Origin: Planctomycetota bacterium
GTDB lineage: Bacteria > Planctomycetota > UBA8742 > SKZP01 > JAIOTL01
Direction of reading: 5' to 3'
Assembly (NCBI GenBank): GCA_021106775.1
Contig: JAIOTL010000435.1
Span: forward strand, 1-6,118
DNA: 6,118 nt
In this document: positions 1 through 6,118 of the stretch, one piece after another
Numbering within the stretch: the first letter of the stretch is position 1
Layout of the letters: each line of letters begins with the position of its first letter
Notes under the pieces: model-generated
What the model was told of the DNA's origin: nothing
Seen by the model: only the letters and a program-made list of their open reading frames with translations
The model's database searches: none
Position numbers and translations under genes: made by a program

Positions 1-1076
1 TGATTAATTATCCCAGAATATACGTAAAGAGGCATCCATGTAAACAATGTAACTCCGCTTGTTTGTTCAATATCAATTTCAAATTCAACGTATGCGGTGT
101 TTATTGCTGCCAGCACAGGATCCCAACTCGCACTTGTGAAGGTGAACGAGAATATTCCGTTGTCAGCAACTAAATCACCGTTCGTACCATCGTCGAAAAG
201 CTGTTGCGTCGCACTTCCGCCTATTGGTGTGAAATCGCCTGAAACCTTCGTTATTTCTGCGAGTCCACCTGGTGCTTTGATTTTAATTTCAAAAAGGACA
301 TCTCCTGAAGCCTTTGTCTGGATAGGATTTGACGCAGTAATAGCCGGTTTCAATCCAATTATTGTGAGATTAACTAATTTTATGCCTGCAACAGGCGGAA
401 TCTGGTCATCCCAGGCACTTGCAATAACTTCATAATCACCTGAAGGGAGCGGTGGAACTCCTGTATCGGGGATTGTAAAAACGAACGAATATGCACCACC
501 ACCAAGGTCGAGCATTGGTTCATCCGCATTTCCGCCGATATTGCTTAAATCAATCGTAGCACCACTTACCGGGTATTGCCCCTGCTCAACTGTTGCGTTG
601 AAAGTGATTGTTTCACCTGGTGTTACAGGATTTTTCGACACTGTGAATGTCTTCACAATGGGAGGTTCGATAATCGTTATTTCGCAAGTGTCAGATGCTT
701 CATTATCCGTAAAATCAATGACGGTAATTTTGATTTCGATTTTTTGTGCAGTACTTGGCGCAGCATACCCTGTCATGATATACGTGTAAAAACCGTCGTC
801 TGCTGTATCATCTCCATTAGTTCCATCATCCGACATTTCCTGTTCAGCTGTACCTCCCAGATTGTCAAGATCGAGAAGCACTTGTTTGATGTTGACAAGA
901 CCGTTAGGGTCGGAAACTTCGACTATGAATTTGATGTCGATGGTTGCGTTTGCAGCAACTTTGTCGGGTGTAACGCTAATGCTTCTAATTTTCGGATTTT
1001 GAGTGTCTGTCGAACAAGAAAACTGAATAAACGCTGTTAAAATCAGGACTAAAAAGAATGCAACTATTTTATGCAT
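1..1076 (-). CDS. Probable lipoprotein with three tandem Ig-like modules (C-terminus beyond the left edge)
   Basis: This minus-strand frame is open from the ATG at 1076-1074 to base 1, giving 358 codons with no stop, so the gene continues past the left edge. The start is supported by a GGAG six bases upstream. Residues 4-20 form a hydrophobic signal sequence ending in FIQFSC; Cys21 is the likely lipidated residue, although Gln at -3 makes the lipobox imperfect. Three repeated beta-rich modules follow, at about 28-137, 138-240 and 242-352. Modules 1 and 3 each carry a 'GG.A.Q' segment followed by an acidic loop of the form DDGTNGD..AD(D/N)G(F/I) (residues 83-96 and 295-308). I recognise this loop from secreted bacterial Ig-like or 'choice-of-anchor X' type domains. 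Module 2 keeps the GG.A segment (181-184) but has lost the acidic loop. Envelope location is inferred; the ligand is unknown. Secretion without lipidation is the main alternative. Confidence 0.85.
   Translation of the reverse strand, partial: MHKIVAFFLVLILTAFIQFSCSTDTQNPKIRSISVTPDKVAANATIDIKFIVEVSDPNGLVNIKQVLLDLDNLGGTAEQEMSDDGTNGDDTADDGFYTYIMTGYAAPSTAQKIEIKITVIDFTDNEASDTCEITIIEPPIVKTFTVSKNPVTPGETITFNATVEQGQYPVSGATIDLSNIGGNADEPMLDLGGGAYSFVFTIPDTGVPPLPSGDYEVIASAWDDQIPPVAGIKLVNLTIIGLKPAITASNPIQTKASGDVLFEIKIKAPGGLAEITKVSGDFTPIGGSATQQLFDDGTNGDLVADNGIFSFTFTSASWDPVLAAINTAYVEFEIDIEQTSGVTLFTWMPLYVYSGIIN
147..194 (-). other. Acidic DDGTNGD loop of Ig-like module 3
   Basis: Codes for residues 295-310 of the lipoprotein and repeats the module 1 loop closely: DDGTNGD, then LVADNG, then an aromatic-rich strand. 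It shows that modules 1 and 3 are copies of one domain type. Confidence 0.55.
783..830 (-). other. Acidic DDGTNGD loop of Ig-like module 1
   Basis: Codes for residues 83-98 of the lipoprotein: two Asp, Gly-Thr-Asn-Gly, then a run of Asp and Ala ending in Gly-Phe-Tyr-Thr. The spacing of acidic and glycine residues resembles calcium-binding loops, but metal binding is only inferred. Confidence 0.55.
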
Positions 1077-1082
1077 TTGTTT

Positions 1083-1086
1083 CTCC
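1083..1086 (-). promoter_or_regulatory. Ribosome binding site of the lipoprotein gene
   Basis: GGAG on the minus strand lies six bases before the ATG at 1076. It fixes the start directly ahead of the hydrophobic signal sequence. Confidence 0.7.
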
Positions 1087-1105
1087 ACAATGAAAACTTT
1101 CAATA

Positions 1106-1114
1106 TGTTATACT
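1106..1114 (+). promoter_or_regulatory. Putative extended -10 promoter for the TPR gene
   Basis: TGTTATACT combines a TG extension with TATACT, which matches TATAAT at five of six positions. Transcription would begin near 1121, leaving a leader of about 22 bases before the ATG at 1143. No good -35 hexamer is visible at normal spacing, which an extended -10 can tolerate. The organism's sigma-factor consensus is unknown. Confidence 0.4.
1107..1112 (-). promoter_or_regulatory. Putative -10 element for the lipoprotein gene
   Basis: Read on the minus strand this is TATAAC, five of six matches to TATAAT. The transcript would start near 1100, about 24 bases before the ATG at 1076. It shares four base pairs with the plus-strand TATACT, so the two promoters could not easily be occupied together. 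No convincing -35 was found. Confidence 0.3.
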
Positions 1115-1133
1115 AATTTAGTGCAATTTGCTT

Positions 1134-1139
1134 GAGGGA
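1134..1139 (+). promoter_or_regulatory. Ribosome binding site that sets the TPR gene start
   Basis: GAGGGA lies just before the ATG at 1143, with five bases between GAGG and the ATG. This favours ATG 1143 over the in-frame TTG at 1128, which lies upstream of this site and would itself include it in the coding region. Confidence 0.75.
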
Positions 1140-1142
1140 ATA

Positions 1143-3422
1143 ATGACAAATGTAGAATTACACAGATTGAGCCTGAGATTAATTTTATTCTCATTAATTA
1201 TTGTATCATTTTTTACTTTTACATCAATATCTGCTGATGATGGTGCGGAAACTTCTGCCCCCACTGACCCACTTGAAGAATACATTACAAAGAATGATGT
1301 GTATCAGGGTAGCGATTTTACTGATGCAGTTATTAGCGGTAGAAAAGCGTTTCGTAACGAAAATTATGAATTCGCACGCAAAAAATTCAGAATCGCTCAG
1401 GCATTGTCGTCGAATCATCCGGTGCCATATTTTTTTGAGGCTCATTGCTACTTTGCTGAGGCAGAATTTTCGCTTGCTTATGACGCTCTAATTCAGGGGT
1501 TCAAATTTCTGCCGGATTGGGTAAGACTAAAATTCAGCTTTTCCGCGGAATATCGCTTCGAACAAGACCTTGAAAAACATAAAAGTGTGCTTTTTTCGGA
1601 AACATCAGAAAGCGGGAATTTCAAGAACTGGTTCGTGCTGGGCTACGTTTACTATTTCACGGATGAGCCGGAAAAGAGCGTTGTCACATTCAAGGAAGTT
1701 TTGAAGCTCCTGAATGAGGCTAAGGAAACGAACACCGCCCTTAGCATATCCGAGAAATTTCTGATTTTGCTTTATGATAGAGGAATTACCAGCAAACCCG
1801 TCGAATTGAAAAAGCCTGATGCAATTACCGGTTGGAAGCGCAAAGCAATCCTGCATCTAAACGCTGAGAAGTATGAGAAAGCAGTTATTGTCTGTGGTGA
1901 AGAAGGCATGAAATTCCGAAACGCTGAAGCACTTTTTTGGATGTCAGTTTTTTTGATTGCTGACAATTCGAATGATTTGTCGTTTTCGGCTCTCATGCGT
2001 GCTGCGGAAACAGATGCGAGTAAAATCCATGAGATTCCATCGATAAATGATGTTTTTAACTCGACCAAGCTACTTGAAATAAAGAAATCAGCGACTCGCT
2101 TGCGGGACAAGGTTTTGCTGGCGTTATTCGAGGGAAATCAGCGTATGGTTCGAGAGTCACTTGAAAGTAAGGATAACAAGTTATTTTTGCCAAATGAGAT
2201 TGATACGATTTTTGAATTACTGAAATATCGCGATGAATTGCCTGAAATGCTTGTGTTGAAGACGCTGGAAACGGATGAAAAAAAAGATGATAACCCGATT
2301 GAGAAAACAGAGAAAACAGAGAAAACAGAGAAAACAGAGAAATCCGAAGATGAAATCGACCTTGAAAAGCTTAAACAAAAGGAAGAACACAAAAAAAAGG
2401 AGTTGGCAAAAAAAGTTGGTGAAAAAATTAATACCGGAAAAGATCTCCTTGCTGAAGGGAAATTCGAGGAGGCGGGAAAGGAATTCAATCTTGCGCTTGG
2501 TTTTGGCGCGAAAATTTCCACTGATTATTTCGACAACATTGAAAATGCAGCAATTTATCTCGAATTGGCGAAATCTTATTATGGTTTGAAGTTTTTTGAG
2601 CAAGCATCGCAAAATCTTCAAAAATATCTGAAATATATCGATGATGCGGGAAAAGACGATGAAACGAAATTTTTCGCAGTATTCAAGCAGGAGACTTTCG
2701 AGAAAAACTATCTGGCACTTGACATTTACTGCTCAATCAATGCTGATGCCTACGCTGAGAAATTTCTCAAGGCATACATCGATTATTTCCAGGATAATTC
2801 GCAAAGTTCCACCGACCTGTTTTCTGAGCTTTTTCTCAATAATTCGAATATACTTGCACGCTGGTTCCTGCAAAAGCTTGAAATCAAAGGGGTGGAGCCG
2901 ACGACTGAACCGAAAAGACGCGCGAAAATTCATATTCTTAAAGCGGAGAAATTCCTGCAGGATAGACATTATGAGGCATCACAGGTTGAATATCAGCGTG
3001 CATACAATAATCTGAATAAGATAGATAATCAGGAAGCATTAACAGGTCTTCTTGTAACCTTATTTTTTCGGGCAACAGAAGCGATTAGTGCACAAAAACG
3101 CTCAGATTTCTACGCGGATACTTCTGATTATCTGCGCAGGTATATAAAAGCGGTTGGTGAGGACAATTGGCGCAATTTCAAACTCAGTCTAGCCAAAAAA
3201 TTTCCTGATAAGGTCGATTATTCGACAGCACAAAAAATACTTAAAAAACACTCGCAGGAGCGCACGGTTGATTTCGAAGCACATTATTTCCTCGCGTTCG
3301 TCTATTATTTCGACAAAAAATGGAACGATGCGAAGGAATCATTCGAAAAATTCATGAACACCACAAACCGCAAGGATACTCTCGAAGTTGATTATTTCAT
3401 TGCCGACTGCGAGAATAAATGA
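1143..3422 (+). CDS. Secreted tetratricopeptide-repeat protein with two-part architecture
   Basis: A 759-residue protein ending in TGA. Residues 1-31 are a Sec signal peptide: basic start, hydrophobic core at about 11-28, probable cleavage after SISA before DDGAE. There is no lipobox, so the product should be periplasmic or outside the cell. Helical TPR-like pairs appear at about 58-125 (ending LPDW), 160-195 (LGYVYYF, then E..F.EVL), 229-285, 426-500 and 592-675, with a last one at 710-740. Residues 166-190 and 717-741 look alike (L..VYYF...., then S/A...F..F/V), so the two halves may descend from a duplication. They are joined by a Lys/Glu-rich linker at about 376-428 containing four EKT repeats and one EKS. 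TPRs are protein-protein scaffolds; no catalytic motif is visible and the partner is unknown. The gene diverges from the lipoprotein gene and is followed 46 bases later by a small membrane ORF. Confidence 0.9.
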   Translation: MTNVELHRLSLRLILFSLIIVSFFTFTSISADDGAETSAPTDPLEEYITKNDVYQGSDFTDAVISGRKAFRNENYEFARKKFRIAQALSSNHPVPYFFEAHCYFAEAEFSLAYDALIQGFKFLPDWVRLKFSFSAEYRFEQDLEKHKSVLFSETSESGNFKNWFVLGYVYYFTDEPEKSVVTFKEVLKLLNEAKETNTALSISEKFLILLYDRGITSKPVELKKPDAITGWKRKAILHLNAEKYEKAVIVCGEEGMKFRNAEALFWMSVFLIADNSNDLSFSALMRAAETDASKIHEIPSINDVFNSTKLLEIKKSATRLRDKVLLALFEGNQRMVRESLESKDNKLFLPNEIDTIFELLKYRDELPEMLVLKTLETDEKKDDNPIEKTEKTEKTEKTEKSEDEIDLEKLKQKEEHKKKELAKKVGEKINTGKDLLAEGKFEEAGKEFNLALGFGAKISTDYFDNIENAAIYLELAKSYYGLKFFEQASQNLQKYLKYIDDAGKDDETKFFAVFKQETFEKNYLALDIYCSINADAYAEKFLKAYIDYFQDNSQSSTDLFSELFLNNSNILARWFLQKLEIKGVEPTTEPKRRAKIHILKAEKFLQDRHYEASQVEYQRAYNNLNKIDNQEALTGLLVTLFFRATEAISAQKRSDFYADTSDYLRRYIKAVGEDNWRNFKLSLAKKFPDKVDYSTAQKILKKHSQERTVDFEAHYFLAFVYYFDKKWNDAKESFEKFMNTTNRKDTLEVDYFIADCENK
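2301..2342 (+). repeat. 9-base tandem repeat coding for an EKT linker
   Basis: Four perfect copies of GAGAAAACA (2301-2336) are followed by a partial fifth beginning GAGAAA. The unit is a multiple of three, so copy-number change would lengthen or shorten the linker at residues 387-401 without a frameshift. Confidence 0.9.
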
Positions 3423-3468
3423 ATTTATCATCATCAATCTTTGTTTATGTTAAAAAGCAGGAAGCACT

Positions 3469-3678
3469 ATGTCAGGTTTGTTTCTCATCGCAGTTATCTC
3501 AATCCCTTTTATCGCGGGTTTCAGCGGATATTTAGATTTGCGTAAAAGCATTAGCGAATTCAATGCAACCGGAGTAAATAAAATTCGCAAAAGTCTTCTG
3601 CCGGAATTTGGCGACATTGCGATGATAATAATTCTGTCAGCTTTTGTAATTGCGTATTCCAGCGGTACTTCCGGCTGA
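3469..3678 (+). CDS. Small two-helix membrane protein, unknown function
   Basis: I do not recognise this 69-residue protein. It starts at an ATG six bases after AGGA (3459-3462). Two hydrophobic segments, about residues 3-21 and 49-64, flank a polar, mildly basic middle (LRKS...NKIRKS), suggesting a hairpin in the inner membrane. It lies 46 bases after the TPR gene on the same strand, so co-transcription is likely. The TGA stop at 3676-3678 is followed in the same frame by 56 more open codons to a TAA at 3847-3849. The true product could therefore be a 126-residue protein interrupted or recoded at this TGA. An antisense frame across the same bases is judged to be a shadow. Confidence 0.6.
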   Translation: MSGLFLIAVISIPFIAGFSGYLDLRKSISEFNATGVNKIRKSLLPEFGDIAMIIILSAFVIAYSSGTSG

Positions 3679-3720
3679 GGTATATCGTCTATGTGGGTCA
3701 ACACATCCCAGTATCTCACC
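3673..3720 (+). promoter_or_regulatory. Hairpin beginning at an in-frame UGA, SECIS-like geometry
   Basis: By eye the RNA can fold as nested helices: TGAG (3676-3679) with CTCA (3715-3718), ATAT (3682-3685) with GTAT (3711-3714, one G-U), and a perfect ATGTG (3691-3695) with CACAT (3702-3706). The apical loop GGTCAA begins with two G residues 18 bases after the UGA. Bacterial SECIS elements typically have a small apical loop with a G in its first two positions at roughly this distance. The same fold would bury the ATG at 3691, so it could instead control that start. Internal loops and a bulge weaken the structure, and no folding energy was computed. Confidence 0.25.
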
Positions 3721-3849
3721 TTTTACAATTCAATGAGATTAATACTTCTTGTCTCAGAGAGCTTGGTTTTTTATGCACTTGGGAAGTTCATCGCATATAA
3801 ATGCTTCAAAACAGACATTTTGCGCATTTTTCCCACCGAAAATTCATAA
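3691..3849 (+). CDS. Possible small membrane ORF in frame with the preceding one
   Basis: ATG at 3691 to TAA at 3847-3849 gives 52 residues with one hydrophobic stretch at about 16-36, then a basic tail with one Cys (residue 38). Its only ribosome-binding candidate is GAGG at 3677-3680, overlapping the upstream stop and 10 bases from the ATG, which is rather far. It is in the same frame as the 69-residue ORF, separated only by TGA and four codons. It may be a separate small gene, the broken-off end of a single membrane gene, or the part translated by UGA readthrough. In DNA this AT-rich a run of this length could also occur by chance. I do not recognise the protein. Confidence 0.35.
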   Translation: MWVNTSQYLTFYNSMRLILLVSESLVFYALGKFIAYKCFKTDILRIFPTENS

Positions 3850-4002
3850 ATCCTGAGAATTAGTACAATGTCACAGAAGTTTTAAGTATTGGTAGGACAG
3901 GCTTCCTAGCCTGTCATGATGATGCTGAAGGAGTCAGGCAAGATGCCTGACCTATCGTTTATTAATCATAATAAATGTTACGTGCGCTAGTGAATAAATA
4001 GA
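3850..4002. other. Convergent intergenic region
   Basis: Lies between the rightward small ORFs and the leftward gapA. It contains the REP-like double hairpin at 3891-3956 and an AT-only inverted repeat next to it (TTTATTA at 3958-3964 with TAATAAA at 3969-3975). I found no further ORF and no classical hairpin-plus-T-run terminator on either strand. Confidence 0.6.
3891..3956. repeat. REP-like intergenic element with two GC-rich hairpins
   Basis: The left hairpin has a perfect 8-base stem, GACAGGCT (3896-3903) with AGCCTGTC (3908-3915), and a four-base loop. The right hairpin has a perfect 8-base stem, GTCAGGCA (3933-3940) with TGCCTGAC (3944-3951), and a three-base loop. The outer ends also pair: 3891-3902 matches the reverse complement of 3945-3956 at 10 of 12 positions. 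The GC-rich stems stand out in AT-rich flanks. The 'ACAGGCTTCC..AGCCTGT' type is one I recall from dispersed repeats in several environmental genomes. Position between convergent gene ends is typical of REP elements. It might also protect 3' ends or help termination, but no U-tract follows either stem. Confidence 0.65.
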
Positions 4003-5049
<1,047 letters not shown>

Positions 5050-5133
5050 CTAACACTTTGAAAATTAAAATCAAGAAAACACAACTAAAGTAAATCATTT
5101 TTTCATAATTTCCGACGGATAAGCGTGCGAAAT

Positions 5134-6118
5134 TCAATCGGTTTGAAAAATTCTGCAATTTACGAGATATGGCGAGTTGAAATTGGTCATTTCACCCGCA
5201 TTTTTACCAGGAATAGGGAATATTCGGGCGGCAAGCGGTTTGTCAAGGCGAATTCCAAGGGAGGCGATGTCGAGCAACATGTTCTCGATTGTTTTTTCGG
5301 GTGTATTACCAGGAATTGGGATAGTGTCGTAGCCGCAGCCGCAGACTGTGCTGTAAAGCAGGAGATTTTGCAGATTATAACTGTTATCAGTTGCACGCTC
5401 AGAAAGCCCGAAATCTTCGAGGACAGGGAGCATCAAACCCGCATATCCGCAGGTTTCAACGTCGAGAGATTTTATTACTTTCGTAACAATGCTTGAGATT
5501 GCAAGTGTTCCATGGCTCCCAAATCTGCCAAGTCCGAGTTTTTCGAAGGCAAACGCAAGGGATTCATTAGATTTTATTCCTGGTGCTGTTGATGTGTCGA
5601 TTCCCGCATATTTTATGCCTGTTTCTAGCGCAATTTGTTTAGCTATTTTTTCAATCGGTATGAACAGAGAATTAAGTTTTTTGCGCAAAATTTCTTCGGC
5701 ATACCAGTAATCGCCTGCCTCTGCAAAAGCATCAAAAATATAATCGCTGCACTCAAGACCAATTGAAAAACTTGTCTCACCAAGATGAAAACCTGCTGGA
5801 AAGAACGGAATCCCAGAATTACAATTCGCACTTGCACAAAATTGAAAATTCCCAAGCCCTTGTGGAGTTTCGTGTGCCAGACGTTTTATTGTTTCTGCAG
5901 AAATCCTTATATTTTCACGAATCATGCCGGTTTCTACTTTTCCGATATTGCAGGAACAATTGAATGCTTCATTCAATGTCAGAACATCAGCAATATTGCA
6001 GGCATACAAAGGATTCGAAATCTCGCCGATGCTGATGAACTGAATCTTACTATCAATACAAAAATCACTAAAATCCTTAAAAATCGACAAAATCTCAGCA
6101 TTATCTGATTTTCGGACA
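5134..6118 (-). CDS. DUF711 / UPF0210 family protein (N-terminus beyond the right edge)
   Basis: 327 codons are visible, ending in TGA at 5136-5134. The frame stays open through the right edge, so the start is missing and a TTG at 6090 is internal. Family hallmarks in order: GLGNFQF...G.PFFPAGFH (about 5859-5785), YAGIDTSTAP (5610-5581), CGYAGLMLPVLED (5451-5413), STVCGCGYDTIPIPG (5352-5308) and KPLAARIFPIPGKNAGE (5241-5191). These match the DUF711/UPF0210 family, whose fold I recall as related to the pyruvate formate-lyase/ribonucleotide reductase barrel. No established biochemical role is known to me. The segment usually resembling VCGTGLD here reads VCGCGYD, adding a second Cys, and further Cys residues cluster at CSC (about 5958-5950) and CASANC (about 5838-5821). 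There is no signal sequence in the visible part. Probably cytoplasmic; co-transcription with gapA is possible. Confidence 0.9.
   Translation of the reverse strand, partial: VRKSDNAEILSIFKDFSDFCIDSKIQFISIGEISNPLYACNIADVLTLNEAFNCSCNIGKVETGMIRENIRISAETIKRLAHETPQGLGNFQFCASANCNSGIPFFPAGFHLGETSFSIGLECSDYIFDAFAEAGDYWYAEEILRKKLNSLFIPIEKIAKQIALETGIKYAGIDTSTAPGIKSNESLAFAFEKLGLGRFGSHGTLAISSIVTKVIKSLDVETCGYAGLMLPVLEDFGLSERATDNSYNLQNLLLYSTVCGCGYDTIPIPGNTPEKTIENMLLDIASLGIRLDKPLAARIFPIPGKNAGEMTNFNSPYLVNCRIFQTD

Noticed and set aside
97..1040. Plus-strand frames at 97-435, 541-789 and 576-1040
   Set aside because: They are antisense to the 358-codon lipoprotein reading, which has a start site, signal sequence and internal domain repeats; the plus-strand translations show no domain features.
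1112..1122. Short palindrome ACTAA-T-TTAGT as an operator
   Set aside because: Five-base arms of only A/T-rich sequence occur often by chance in this composition; position next to the -10 is suggestive but not enough.
1128..1142. TTG at 1128 as the start of the TPR gene
   Set aside because: The GAGGGA ribosome binding site at 1134-1139 lies downstream of this TTG and is well placed for the ATG at 1143, which also gives a normal signal peptide.
3676..3678. Altered genetic code (UGA as a sense codon genome-wide) to explain the in-frame TGA
   Set aside because: The TPR gene and the DUF711 gene both end naturally at TGA right where their proteins should end, so UGA acts as a stop here; only local recoding remains possible.
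3450..3719. Minus-strand 89-codon frame opposite the small membrane ORFs
   Set aside because: It starts with GTG, has no recognisable domain and overlaps the TPR gene's downstream operon; the plus-strand reading has a ribosome binding site and clear membrane helices.
3734..3772. Terminator made of TGAGA/TCTCA and the six-T run at 3767-3772
   Set aside because: The stem is only five bases with a 13-base loop, ends 10 bases before the T-run, and lies inside the 52-codon ORF.
6088..6090. TTG at 6090 as the start of the DUF711 gene
   Set aside because: The frame stays open upstream to the window edge, and family members carry more N-terminal sequence, so this codon is internal.

Overview
The window (6,118 bases, AT-rich) looks like ordinary chromosome from a diderm-type bacterium. 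The signs are a probable lipoprotein, a Sec-exported TPR protein, a bacterial phosphorylating GAPDH, and clear GGAG/AAGGAG-type ribosome binding sites. The phylum cannot be fixed from sequence alone. The TPR protein's pattern (a '..LPDW..' stretch, then 'LGYVYYF..' followed by an 'A/S..F' helix) resembles TPR proteins I associate with Planctomycetota and similar environmental lineages; that is a weak inference. Stop codons are standard: TGA ends the TPR and DUF711 genes and TAA ends gapA.

Layout. (1) Positions 1-1076, minus strand: the first 358 codons of a probable lipoprotein with three tandem Ig-like modules, running off the left edge. It has no stop in the window. (2) Positions 1077-1142: a 66-base divergent promoter region with two back-to-back, overlapping -10-like hexamers. 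(3) Positions 1143-3422, plus strand: a 759-residue secreted TPR protein in two halves joined by a charged linker coded by a 9-base tandem repeat. (4) Positions 3469-3849, plus strand: a 69-codon two-helix membrane ORF, an in-frame TGA, then 56 more open codons with a third hydrophobic helix. The TGA is at the base of a hairpin with bacterial-SECIS-like geometry. This is the most unusual signal here and can be read as two tandem small genes, a broken gene, or a UGA-recoded gene. (5) Positions 3850-4002: a convergent intergenic region with a REP-like pair of hairpins. (6) Positions 4003-5013, minus strand: a complete GAPDH gene with intact catalytic residues. (7) Positions 5134-6118, minus strand: the C-terminal 327 residues of a DUF711/UPF0210 protein, whose start is beyond the right edge.

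How the parts may work together. The lipoprotein and the TPR protein diverge from one short promoter region and are both predicted to leave the cytoplasm, so they may be co-regulated envelope proteins. The small membrane ORFs follow the TPR gene closely on the same strand and are probably in its transcript. gapA and the DUF711 gene are co-directional and 120 bases apart; gapA is central glycolysis, and the DUF711 protein has no firmly established role. I see no CRISPR array, tRNA, rRNA, transposase or phage gene.
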